Shown piece by piece: positions 41,867 to 53,971 of a stretch of DNA of 64,000 nucleotides. The position numbers and the translations under genes were made by a program. Every line of letters begins with the position of its first letter. The first letter of the stretch is position 1. The stretch is from Spironucleus salmonicida (lineage: Eukaryota; Fornicata; Diplomonadida; Hexamitidae). The notes beneath the pieces were generated by a model. It made no database searches. It saw only the letters and a program-made list of their open reading frames with translations, and was not told where the DNA came from. The DNA is taken from assembly GCA_000497125.2 (NCBI GenBank), contig CM035316.1, positions 8,001-72,000 of the forward strand, written 5' to 3'.

Positions 41867-44572
41867 TCATAATCTCCCTGATGTTGAAATCTCATGTTTA
41901 ATCAATTGACAAAACTCATCGTTTTCAATATAATGCTCAATATTTTCAGGCATTCTATAACACCAATACCAGTCTGATAATGCAGGGTTGTTAATATTCT
42001 CTTATATTAATTCACCCTGAAATCTAGTATTTTCAGTTATTGCAGCCCAATCCTACCACAAAAACATAGCTATCATCGACTAGGTATGTAGGTGTTTCCT
42101 AACTATGTTTAATGAATCTTAAACTGATAGCTGAGCTTTCCATCCATCACCTGTTCTATTAAAACACTCCTTCCAGTATAATTAAACTTATTTTTTATTA
42201 CTGTCCCACCAGTATCTTACCGTTGGGCAGTCATGTGTTCCAGGTGTGCAAACAGTCATCCATGTATAATTCTCCTCTTTTTAAAAGTTATCTTCGGGAT
42301 CACTTGGCATATTATGGACTCTAAACCCTAATAGCCCATGTTCTTTCATTTTTTAAGGTACAATCGGCGCCAATAACCCTAAATCTTCACCAATAATTAA
42401 CATTTGACTAGATTTGCCTATGATCGGCAATCTTATGTTTGCAGAGTTGGCCCAAGTATCCTAATGTGCTTTGTAGAAATAATCATTTGCAATAGTCCGC
42501 AACAAGACTTTCCATTACTATGGTAGCAATGAAAAAGAAATAGTCTCTGTATCAATTTTAGTATTGCAAAATATTGGATGGCAAAACACGTCTGGCAAAA
42601 GTCTATCTTTCGTAAAGCATCGATTTGAACTAAGCAGAATAACACTATTCTTAACTCTCTAAAAATCAATTTCTTGCAGTTTCATATTTTCAATTAATCT
42701 TACAGTTTCACGCTCAGAAAATTTAAGGTTAAACCCACCAAATTGCAAGTCCTATACAAGGAAATTTTTAGAAACTAAAAACTAAAAATCAGCAGATGAA
42801 ATAAGTTTTGGGACGCAGTGTTGTTCATCAATGAGCGGCCTTGTAAGGCGTTCCACATCCCATATACCAAGTTTTTATAGTGTATCCCAGGCAATAGGAT
42901 CACACGGTGCAAAATGTCCTAAGCGTCCATTACCTTTACAACAAGTACCTGGGATCTCCCAGATACGGAACCATCCTAGTACATGATCTATACGGAAAGA
43001 GTCAAAATAACGCTCCATTGCCTAGAAACGACGCGTCCACCACTCAAAATCGTTATTATGTCGCATTGCATCCCAATTATAAGTAGGGAAATCCCAATTT
43101 TAACCAGTCGCTGAAAACTAATCAGGAGGAGCTCCGGTTGATGTATCCATGTTAAAAAGATCTGTCCGTTCCCACGTATCCACAGAGCATGGATGTACAC
43201 CAATAGGTATATCTCCTTTAAAGAAAACACCTTTTTAGCGGGCATGTAAGGCTGCTTCATATAGCTGAATATCTAGATTTTGCTAAATAAAAGCGTAGAA
43301 TAATATATTTTTAGCCAATTTCTTATTGTTAAAAATCTATCTGATATAGATCTATTTATCGTCCATATTAAGTAATTTGAACTGTTCAGGATCATAGAAA
43401 TCCATTTTTTTCCATAAATTAAAATCAGTTGTTCTATTTAACTCATGTAGGTATTTGAATACTGAATATCCGTATATCCAATAACTAATGTTTGGTGTGT
43501 TATCTATCCAACTTTAAACTGAAGCTGATAATTTTTCGTAATTTTTATTCCAAATTTTACGCATTATATCCATCTTTACGTCAACAGTCTTATCATAATC
43601 CATTGCCATCTTCTCACCTTTACACTCAACTCTTGCATTTTCAATCAAATCTTTAAACTCGCCACTCCCTTAAACGTCTTACAGACGTAAATACATTACA
43701 TGCATACCGAACACACTGATTCCATTATATGGTTATGCGTCACGCCAAGAAAATTCCGATATTGTATCGTTAACAGGGATTATTTAAATAACGCGAATTC
43801 CTGATTTTGCTGCTAGATCACTGAATATTTTTAAATCTGCAAATTCCCCGCAACCAATTGACTCTTTTGAACGTAGTGAAAAAATCGGAATATTAATACC
43901 TGCAATTTTTGGTTAGGGTTCAATGGCATAATTGAAAATTGAACTGAAAATATATATTTTTTTGGTACAATTACGTGGAGTTACTGTGTTAAGACGTCTA
44001 TTTGGGCCTTACTCAAAAGTTTGATCATTGATTACGAATTTATATTCAAAACTATTAAAATCCGCTTAAACTATCTTGATTTTTGCTTCATATTGCCTAT
44101 TACCAATGTGAATAAGTGGTACATGTAAATTCCAGTCAATAGATGAAATAATCGCAACTTTCTCTACAGGATATGGAACGAAAGTGCGAACAAGAATTTC
44201 CTACTCAGCTTAAATTGTATCTAAATACGAAGGTACAACAGTTTTTGAAGATATTACTTCAAAAACAGAAGAATACCAAGGAGTCTATCTGTTGAAATTT
44301 AAATCATCATATAAAATTATTTATGCGTTTGGTTTAAATTATGGTAAATAATGAATAGCAACATCATCTTAGTTTTTTGTAAAGTATCTATATGTCCCAG
44401 ATTCGTATTTACTAAATGTAATAGTAACGAATTAATTCTTGTATGTAAACTATAATGGAATTGCATTTTATCTGATACCATTGCCTAGTTCAGGTGTATT
44501 ACCTAGTATAAAAATTTATTCATCTAAATTAGCTTTAAAGTTTGCAGCATGAAATGTGATATCCATGGTCAT
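41867..44572 (-). CDS. DPE2: Cytosolic 4-alpha-glucanotransferase (disproportionating enzyme 2 type, GH77 with two CBM20)
   Basis: 901 aa from ATG 44572 (a second Met is two codons on) to TGA 41867. It transfers alpha-1,4-glucosyl units between maltose or malto-oligosaccharides and glycogen-like polymers in the cytosol. Two starch-binding CBM20 domains lead (about 1-105, with FILGNTPELGN and GTYRYF; about 125-215). The GH77 barrel starts near GINIPIFSLRSKESIGCGEF. Catalytic residues are visible: nucleophile Asp529 in FRIDHVLGWFRIWEIP, acid/base Glu729 in IIGEDLGLL, and Asp781 in TPGTHDCPTVRYWW. The 200-residue gap between Asp529 and Glu729 is the DPE2-type insertion, absent from bacterial MalQ. 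Many in-frame TAA/TAG codons stand for Gln, so this gene proves the code. No introns. Confidence 0.93.
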
Positions 44573-44896
44573 TTTTAAATCCACTGATCAAACATAATTT
44601 AAATAATACTTCATATTTTTATATAATACTAATGTATTATGTTTTCAATAACTGATAGTTATTAAGAAACTAATATATCCCTTACAATGCTGATTGTGCA
44701 AGTGACAATGTTTGGGAATGCATATGATTAAAAGTTATCGCTAATTTATATAAACTATCTACTCAGACTTAATTATAGGAAATTTTAAGAATCAGACTAA
44801 TAGTAAAATATCTAACTTTATATTAGATAAGACAAAACTACTAAAATAATTATCCTATATAAACAAATATTATTATGATATAATTTTACCTGTTTT
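44573..44896. other. AT-rich intergenic gap
   Basis: Lies between the ankyrin gene stop and the DPE2 start, which are in tandem on the minus strand. It should hold the DPE2 promoter. No recognisable motif was found. Confidence 0.5.
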
Positions 44897-47800
44897 TCAC
44901 TCCAACAAGATTCGTTCTATGCTTTATTTATATTCTTCATTAAAAGCTCCCTCTTTTGCTATTTTTTTAAGTGAGTCATATCTTATTTTATAGCAAACTA
45001 TTTCAAAAAACTTTTAATTCTTTTTTTCCACACATGATTATAATAGATCAAAATAAATTAAGTCATCTAGATTATTTAAAAATAATCCATAATTAACATT
45101 TTAGATAATGCATATTTTGTTCAATAAATTTAAATCTTCTCCGTCTTAAACTAAACTATTCAGTGTCTAAACAGAAAGAACATTTAAGAATTTTTCAAGC
45201 TTTAAAATAATTATAAGTTATATTGCATTGGTATTCTTTGGGATATAGAAATAGTGATTATTAAACAATACAATTTGCTCTGTCTCAGTACATAATGCTA
45301 CCTCAAACGGTATTAATTTTATAAGATTCTCTAGATTTTAAAATATAATCGCATAATGGATTGAATAAAATCCATAAAATATTTTATTAGAAATATTAGT
45401 TTATCTAGTATCGAATTATTTAAGGAAGAATCTAATTTGTTTTTACTTAATATTTTATGATAATGCATTAAACCAAGCGGTTTAAACTTCAACTTATGTC
45501 GAAAATGATATTGTTGTATTATTTTACATTAGAATTGATTTCTCAGATAATGAAAGCTCTAATGAATATATTATTTGTCGTGAACCCATGATTTCTTTAA
45601 CATTTAGTGTATTCTTATGAACAAGAAATTACATATTGTAATACTATTTTAATTAAGGCATGTTGTAATTATAATATTTCTAGATCTCAGTTGATTCAAA
45701 TAAATCATTTTATATTACTAGATAATAATTTAACCTAGATTAGTTATATTAACAAATTTTATTCATGAAATTTATTCTCCATTCTGGTTGCTAATTTGGC
45801 CCATATTGAAGTTTAATTATATTATCAATTTAATAATACCACATATCATGTTCAGATAATTTTATTCTTTATGCAAAAACTTTTAATATAATGTCCAATG
45901 AATAATAATTAAGCACTAATAATATCTTAGAGATAAGTTATGAATTACTTTAAAGTAGACAAATTTATAAAATTTTAAATATACGTTATTCATCTTGTTA
46001 TCTAATTAGACGAACTAACTCACAATAAACTATAATAAGAGAAAGCTCAATATCATATTAAGTAGCCAATTCAATTAATGTAAGTTGAAACGATGGCATA
46101 TAATTAATATATTTTTCATCCTTAATAACAGCTTACTTTTCTGATTCTATAATTGTAACCTTAAACCATTGTTCAAGATAATATTCTTGCAAAATATTAA
46201 CTGTTTATTAGTTTTTAGACAATATAGCAATATGTATTACATTTGAACCTTCAGGTAATATGACTAGTTTGTCCTCTATTAAAATTATAACCGGCTATTA
46301 CATGACAGTTTATGATTATGATTTTAAAAAGTACTATAAAACAATTTAGCTATTGTAAAGTGCTGCGTAAAAAAGTTAATTAAAACCTTCATAATAGCCA
46401 AATAAATAATTTGTTTCGCGTTACTCAACTACTAACTAATCTGATCTATATAAATTAAGCTGCTTTTCTGAATCTTACACATAAAACAAATTAACCCATT
46501 ATTCAAATTTATTACCAACTTTGTATATTGTTTATGTTAAAGCAAATTATTACTATATTCTAAAAACTTCAGAAACCTAAATATTTTAATGATTAGATTT
46601 TAAATCTTCATCACAAAAGTAATATGTATTTAATAATGAAATATCTGATTCATCTGATGAGTTTTTAAGATTTTCTAGACAAATATTTCCCAATAAAAAG
46701 TACTTAAAACATTTCTTAAAGTTTAAATTCTCAATATAATCTAATGGGCATAAACCATTTACTCTATGAATTAGTCCTTTTTAAACATGTGGTAAAATAG
46801 AAGATGATGAATTTATATTTTAACTGATATATTTAATTAATTCTTAGTTATTAGACTAAAACATATCATGTATGAAAGTTAGCTTGTTTGGAGATTTGTT
46901 AATAAGTGATAAAGTTTCTTTTATCTCTGATAAAAAAAACTAACTCTTCGATAAATCTTAGTACCCACTAATGATAGCTAAACGTAAAAAATATTATTAA
47001 GACTTTAATATTTTAACAGATTATTCCTCATATTTTAAATAATAGTCCAATAGAATATTAAAACAATCTTTGTTACCAGCACATATAGATATTCCCAATG
47101 GATGACAACAATAATTATTGAAGATAATATATTAATTGTTGAAATTTAATGCAATCTACCGGTTGGATGGCTCTATTATTAAATGATTATCAACACAATA
47201 CTAAATATATAACATCTTTTTAAAATACACTGCATATTACAAAGGAGTGAATCCATTTATGATAGTTTTATAATTTGATACTCTTAAATCAATGTCATCT
47301 TTGTATTATTAAAAATAAGCTAAATTAGTTACCGATTCATTATAAATCTAATCAACAAACTCTGAATATTTTAAACTTTGGATAACACTATTAAGATATT
47401 ATGTTTCTAAGTTTGTAATCTAACTTCTTGTGGCAAATAAATCTTCCTTATAGAGTTTAACATAAACAGGTTTATGATGTAAATCTATAATATCTTAGCA
47501 ATCTTATTTTATATTAAAATAATCATAATGAATATCTTTATATTTGTTTACAATAATGGCCACTGTAAAGAATTATATAATCTTGTCTATAAATTTAATG
47601 GTTGGTATACTAACAATATTGTCTTATTAAACTTGATTAAGCTGTTAAAAAAATAATACTGATTACTTGTGTAAAATAAAAGGTTCTTTCGCTATTATTG
47701 GAAGTATGTTAATTATCTTTTATAAATAAAGGAAATTTTATGAAAAATAACAATATGTTATAACTTTATCAAACCTAATGTTAAACTTGTCAAAGAATTT

Positions 47801-50158
47801 AACATATAATTTTAATAACAGTTAAAACATTTGTTACAAATACTTATCATGTTTCATTATTATCAATATATCTACAACACTGAATGACTATTCCTAACTA
47901 TTTAATAAAGTGAATAAAAATTACTTTAACTTAGAGTTTAAATCTAAATAAGATTTGGATAATATATCTTCTACAATTGGTTATAATAATGACAAAACAA
48001 ATTTTGAATCTAATGATAGCAGCATTATTACAATTAAACATGAATTTTTATAAACATATATCATCATATCAGAATCCACACTTTTAAAAGGTAAAATAAC
48101 TGATGATTAATTCTCTTGATAAAAACAATTTTTGAAATGTCTCTTGATGAATCCAATATTCTACCCAATTATTGCGTAATGAATAGGATAAAATCCATTA
48201 TAAATTCCTTAGGAATAATTCGACTCTCTAGAATCTGCCCTTTATGGTATTTTTGCAAAATCTATGTTTGAAACAACGTTCATAGCATCTACAAATTCAA
48301 TAAACTATGAATCCTTAGCGTAGGGTAAAAAATTAATGCATTGTAAAACCAAGGTATGCTTTTTCTCAGTATCTTGATTATTAAAAATTAAATCAATCTA
48401 ATAAAGCTAACTACAATCATACTTGAATTTGATTTTTCTTTCAATAATATTTGATTATAACTCTTTTTCAACTGAAATTTACTAAAGCAAATATGATTGT
48501 CGTATCTAATTATTTATTTCTAAATAAGCTAAATTTGCAACATAAGTTCTTGTCTAATCTTATTTGAATAATTACTTGTCAACTTACAAAACAGAGCAAA
48601 TTTTATTGTAAAGATTACTCCAAATTGTATTCTGATCTAATAAATTAAGTAAAATATAATCTGCCAAAAATCTTAAAAATCTAGTTAATATATTATTAGA
48701 TACGTAGGACTCATTAATTACTCTATTAATTGTCAAATCACAAACACGCAAAATTTCTAGCTAGTATTTAAAGTTATAGAACATTACTTCAAGCGCTTCA
48801 TAAATAGTAGCATTTTCTTCGACGAACGAATCAAACAGTAAGTTATTTTCATATGTTGACTTTACTAATTCCTAGCATATAATGGCACCACATGATAGTA
48901 TCTCTTCAGCTGCTTCATTATTAAGTGTTTTTGCAAAACTAAATATTGAGGTTCCATCATGGCAAAGGAAGAGTTTTAGTTCATCAGCAAAGTCTAAAAT
49001 ACATTTTGTTGTATTTACTTTATTAAGACAAAGTGCAAATTCTAATAGATTTGCCTTGGGTTAAACAACTTCAAACTAATTTTTAAGAGTGAAGAAATAT
49101 TCATAGTTTATTGTTAGTTTTAATAATTCTGCATCATCTTTCAATATTATATAATGACTTACAAATAAATTTTCATATGATTAAAGTCTGAATAATTTTC
49201 TATTTGTTTATAGAAATTCTTTGGTTATATTTTGCGAAAAATATATCTCTAAAAGTTCTTATTTTTGCTTTTACATCATAATTGATTTATTTCTCGCTGT
49301 AAATAGTTTTTATTTTAAAACTTCCTTAGCTGCATATAATTACTTTCTTTTTTCTTCTTCTGGGTCAAATTTCGGTACTCGATCAATAAAACTTAATTCC
49401 CCAAAATTTGTAGAATAACGTTTTTGGTCCCATTTTTTACTCACTTCTTCTACATAGTTTGTTTCTAAATACTTTAAGCTTTTTTTAAGTAAAGAAAAGG
49501 TATTTTCTAATACATAAATTTTAACTTTTTTATTCTTAAATGCGTCAGAATTTTCAACCATTTCAACTGGATGTAACCTACCAGTTAGCGCAATTTGAAC
49601 ATAAAATCCCTTTTATAACTCAGATGTAAATGCAGAAAAATTATCAACCAACCATTCAAAATTTTTTACTAAGCCAAGAGACAGTATAGCATTAAAATGA
49701 CTGAACTATCCACTTTTGACAAGAGGAACATCAAGAGCTAAAAATTTTTTGCTTGTGAAAATCTACTGGCTGATATTACTTTTTTGATTTATAAGTGCTA
49801 TTAAAGTAGAAGTAAGACCTTTGGAATCACATATACCGAATTGCGATTAAAGGAGCTAAATTGCCTTTTCTGAGTTTCGTAAAATTGCAATCATTAAAGG
49901 TGTTGCATTGGAGTTAAACGTAATTTTATTAAAAGCAGTCTATGTTGATGCTTAAAATGGTACTTTTAAGGATATTGATGCATTTAAATTTAAGAGTTAC
50001 TTTATTGCGTTTGGTGAATTTTCGTAAGCAGCATAATGAAGTAAAGGAAGCCCTAGAGGTGAAGGTGATAATGTATCACTATACTTATCATAAATATCAT
50101 GATTAAACTGAATGGTATCTTTACGAATATTAGCAAATAATTCTGATGCATTTAGCAT
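44897..50158 (-). CDS. Giant ankyrin-repeat protein (1,753 aa)
   Basis: One uninterrupted frame from ATG 50158 to TGA 44897. Ankyrin-type helices are recognisable by the xPLHYA pattern spread along the protein: GLPLLHYAAYEN near residue 38, GFYPIHYAIIGQ near 650, GFTPLQYAVYFK near 970, CHPLGISICAGNKDC near 1020, GLCPLDYIENL near 1130, GSNVIHIAILSKN near 1305 and GFYSIHYAIIFQN near 1595. The repeats are degenerate and separated by helical linkers. No kinase, protease or membrane segment is seen. Ankyrin repeats bind proteins, so a scaffold role is a guess. Large ankyrin families are typical of diplomonads and trichomonads. It starts 50 bp from a divergent gene. Confidence 0.85.
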
Positions 50159-50208
50159 TTTAATTCGTTTAAGATATTTATCATAATACTAGAGATATAA
50201 TTAATTTA
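50159..50208. promoter_or_regulatory. 50-bp shared divergent promoter
   Basis: Only 50 bp separate the ATG codons of the ankyrin gene (minus) and the 196-aa gene (plus). It is almost pure A/T apart from CTAGAG. Both transcription starts must lie within it or inside a neighbour's 5' end. Function is inferred from layout only. Confidence 0.5.
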
Positions 50209-50799
50209 ATGAAAATGAAGTATTCTTACTTTAGAAGAAAATAAAGCTTTTTTAAAGATGAAATATAACAGAGTACATAATATACTAAATGTATTGATAT
50301 ATAAACCATCCCAGCCTGTTAAATATTCCTAGCACCGAAATTTAAATAATCTTTTGTAGTATCTAAACTTAGAATTTAGAAAAAAATTGATTAATAATAG
50401 AAGGATAAAATTTACTTAAAGTAATATAATCTTATGGTAAGTATAATTAATCAGTTAGTAAATGATAAAACAAAAATGTATTTAGATTAATTAGAAATAT
50501 CCACTGAAAAGCTAATACTAAGGCAATATTTTAACTATTAGTATCTAAATTTCAGTAGGTTAAAAGATAATTTTTTCTTGCTAAAGACCTAAGAACTGCA
50601 ATTATCAACAAAAATCTTAAAATCTCCTTTTCTTCTAGACATAAAATTCTACAAAAATAAAATTTTGCATATTTTTGATTGTAAAATTCTCCCTGAACGA
50701 AAAATAAGGAACAAAATTAAGTATAATGAACTAGAAGAAATAGCAAATTCTCAAAAATAATATAATAAAATAATATAAAAAATATTTGACGATTATTGA
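50209..50799 (+). CDS. Unrecognised 196-aa basic protein
   Basis: ATG 50209 to TGA 50797-50799; 22 in-frame TAA/TAG codons read as Gln, so it is invisible under the standard code. The protein is Lys/Gln/Ile-rich and mostly helical in appearance, with a central segment (LILRQYFNYQYLNF) and a C-terminal charged region (PERKIRNKIKYNELEEIAN). No signal peptide or membrane segment is seen and no family is recognised. It fills the gap between two minus-strand genes completely, its stop being 4 bp from the stop of the coiled-coil gene. That supports a real gene in this compact region. Confidence 0.65.
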
Positions 50800-50803
50800 T
50801 TAC

Positions 50804-52711
50804 TCATATTTTGCTAATTTAAATATTCAGACTGCCTACCTTAAATTGAAGTTCATCTGATATTTCTTAGTTATTTAATAACCCCTATGTTGGCATTTTT
50901 ATAGTTTCTATTGGGTTTAATCCATCTTCGGAATTCTTCATTAATTTTAAGATTAAATTTCCGTTATTTAGCCAATTAAGGGTCTCTTATATCATGGGCA
51001 ATTTAAATATCAAGTCTTAATCAAATTCTACAATAAGTTCGTCATCTTTAGCATTTTATGGAGCTGATAGGAATTCTTTCGTAAAAAATCCTACAAATAA
51101 AGAATATTATCCTTCTAATTTAGCGTTTAATTACATATCAGAATAAGAAATTTCAAAAGTTTATAAAACAGGTTCAAAGTCATCAGATTTTGATTCTTCT
51201 AATAAATTAATCTCTTCGTCTTCAACTATTTGAACCTATAATATCTCTTCTTTTTTCTCAACTTTCTGTATATCTTATATCTAATCATGTTTTTACTCCA
51301 CTATGGGATGCTATAGGCTTCCCAATGTATTAATTTCTTTAGATTAATAATTTTATATAGATTATTAATTTTATAGCCTATCTATAATAGTTTTTGTTAA
51401 TGAATTATTTTGTTAATTTTATATTTATATAATGTCCAACTATTAGCTAGTTTGCTATTACTATCCAGCTCTTAAGAAAATATCATCATAATTATTTGTA
51501 TAAATTTTATTTTAATTTTTACATTCCACTAACTAATTTTGTAAATTGGTAATCTCCAATTATAATTCTTAAACTCTTCCTTCTAATTCATCTCTAATTT
51601 AATTTATACTCTCTAATTAATCTGCTAAATGATTATATCTGTGCATCGCTCGTTCTTTGGCTTTTACGTAAACTTATTTTTCAGTTTCAAGTTATCTTTC
51701 TGCTTTCTCTTTATTTTCAATCAATTATTTATACTTCTCATGTTCTGATACAAATTCAGTATGAACTTTTGTTAATTCGCTCGTAAAGTTTTCTATTTCT
51801 TCTTAGTGTATATTCTTTATTTTTGCGATTTCATTTTCATGTGATTACTAATAAATTTATACTTGACCAATATTTTCACCTCTTATCTCCATTATCTTAT
51901 TTTGCATATCTGAATTAAACTAAATTCTTTCATTTACTATTTTGTCGGCTAGTATTTGAAGTTCTTTTTATTTCTCAATGTTTTAATTTTTAAGAGAAAC
52001 AATTTCATCAGCTAATTCCGAAATTGATTCAACCGAAGTTATAGCATAAATCTTTTATAATTCATTCCTAAGCTCTTAATTTTAGGTGTTGAGATTTCCT
52101 TAACTTATTTTAAGTCTTTAATTATCTTTCTCTAAACTACTAGTCTACTATACTAATTCTTAAATTTTCTGAGAACTCTCTTTTTTAAGTATCTCTAACC
52201 TTCCAGCTGAGTCTAAAGCTGCTGCAAAATGTTATGCTAGGTCTTTTTCGATTAACTATTTTTCTTATTACATAGAGATTAATTTTTATGCCATCTCTTC
52301 GATTTTAAGCTAATTACTTCGGGATCTTTCCTGATCTAATGATAATTATGCATTTCTTGTTCTTAGATCTTCTACTTCGAATTTTTATGTTTCAACATGT
52401 TCTAAAACTCTTTTATAACCATCTCTTAATTTTTCAAAATGAGCTGTCAGCGCGTCATAATCTGCCTATAGAGATGTAGCCTTGGCTAATGCAGCAGCTA
52501 AATCTTTTTTAAGTATAGGGTCTTATATGTTACTATTATGTGATACTTTGTTATTACATGCATTACATAATTAAAATTAAGCTTGTTTCAATTCATCTTA
52601 TGTTGATGATAACTTAGATCTTAGTGTTAATACAAGTTTCTTTAATACTTAATTCTAGTCAGACTCATTTCGTGGTAGTGCACGTTCTAAAGCATCTAAT
52701 GAAATATCCAT
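50804..52711 (-). CDS. Coiled-coil protein with C2-like C-terminal domain (635 aa)
   Basis: ATG 52711 (MDISLDALERALPRNE) to TGA 50804. Residues about 15-430 are a long heptad-rich coiled coil, heavily Glu/Lys/Gln. A Gln/Asn-rich hinge and an acidic segment (EDEEINLLEESKSDD) follow. The last 115 residues look beta-rich: YSLFVGFFTKEF, then LIVEFDQDLIFKLPM, then NGNLILKLMKN. That order resembles the C2 domains of ciliary proteins of the RPGRIP1/NPHP type, but the match is by eye and weak. A structural role at basal bodies or the cytoskeleton is plausible for a flagellate. It is divergent from PUS3 with 57 bp between start codons. Confidence 0.75.
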
Positions 52712-52768
52712 AAATTTATAAATAATCTAACATTATATTTAATATATTATAATAAATTATTATTTGAA
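52712..52768. promoter_or_regulatory. 57-bp shared divergent promoter
   Basis: Lies between the start codons of the coiled-coil gene and PUS3. It is almost entirely A/T with two ATAATAAATTATTAT-like stretches that could serve as AT-rich initiators. Assigned by layout. Confidence 0.5.
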
Positions 52769-53863
52769 ATGAGAATTAACCATTTAATGAAAAGAAATAA
52801 AATTGAAATTGCTAATCAAATACTTGATACTATAACTAAATTACCTAAAGATCAACAATAAAAATTTTATAACAAATTATTCTATTAAATTCGTAATCCA
52901 TGTATCCAAACGTAAGAAGATATTCACTGTTAGCCAATTGTTCTTAAAGTTTCATATGATGGACAATATCTAAGTGGAGTTTAGGAATGTAATTAGCCTT
53001 TTACTATAACGAGAATTTTAAAAGATGCATTGATTAATGCATAAATGCTACCATCTAATATTCATATTCCAATAACTTCATGTGGTCGCACAGACTCAGG
53101 AGTATCCGCAAGTGGTTAAACATTTTCGTTGTGGATAAGAGCAGCTTAAAAAACTGGTGCAACTTTTGGTGATATGTCTAATTTTATTTAGTCGTTTGAT
53201 ACTATTGATTATATGAATGCAATTAATCCAAAACTTCCACCAGAAGTTCAAATCACAGGATGGGCACTAGTTCAACCTAAGTTTTCAGCTCGTCATAGTA
53301 CAACTGGACGAACCTATTCTTACTTTATTCCAAACTTCTAGAATATATCAATTGATTTAATGAGAGATGCATCTTAAAAACTGATTGGTTGGAAAAACTA
53401 TAAAAATTTTTGCTTTGAAAAATAAGAGATTGATAATTATACTAGAAAAATTCGATCTTTTGATTTCTTGGTTGACGAAAATACTCTTCAAATTAGAATA
53501 AATGGAACGGCATTTTTATACCATTAAATCAGATGTATCATATCAATTTTAGTGCTTATTGGGCTTAAACTTGAAACTTTAGATATTATAGACTATTTGT
53601 TAGATATTGAAACCATTTAAACTCGACCGAAATATATCATTGCCCCACCAGAGTTTTTATTATTTGAAAAACCAGAGTATTAAGATATTGTATGGAACAC
53701 TTCAACTAAAGATAAAATAATTAAAAATATCTAAGCTTTAAAAGATATGTAAACTTTCACTACTTAATTTTATAATTTATAAAAAGATACTAGTTATAAC
53801 TATATAATTGATTAAATTAAAGGGAACTAAGAAAACTACTGCGAAATTAAAAATTTGAAATGA
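52769..53863 (+). CDS. PUS3: tRNA pseudouridine(38/39) synthase
   Basis: 364 aa, ATG 52769 to TGA 53861-53863. It isomerises uridine to pseudouridine at positions 38/39 of the tRNA anticodon arm. TruA-family motifs appear in order: SCGRTDSGVSASGQTFSLW with catalytic Asp109, FSARHSTTGRTYSYFIP, NYKNFCFEK (the NFCKMD-like motif points to Pus3 rather than Pus1), and FLYHQIRCIISILVLIGL. The C-terminal TRPKYIIAPPEFLLF matches the Pus3 ending. An N-terminal helical extension of about 60 residues is normal for Pus3. The C-terminal 70 residues are Lys/Gln-rich. No introns. A second Met follows six codons after the chosen start. Confidence 0.9.
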
Positions 53864-53971
53864 TTTAATATAAATATTATATAATATTTATATATTTAAT
53901 TTATTTAAAGAACAATTATTCAACAATATTATATTTAATAATATTTAAATTCAAAATAAATCACTTTAAAT
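53864..53971. other. Short AT-rich intergenic gap
   Basis: 108 bp between PUS3 and the next plus-strand gene, almost entirely A/T. It must hold the terminator of the first and the promoter of the second. Confidence 0.4.

Noticed and set aside
48882-49418. Plus-strand ORFs of 60-65 aa at 48882 and 49221
   Set aside because: Antisense to the ankyrin gene, whose frame is open across the whole interval.
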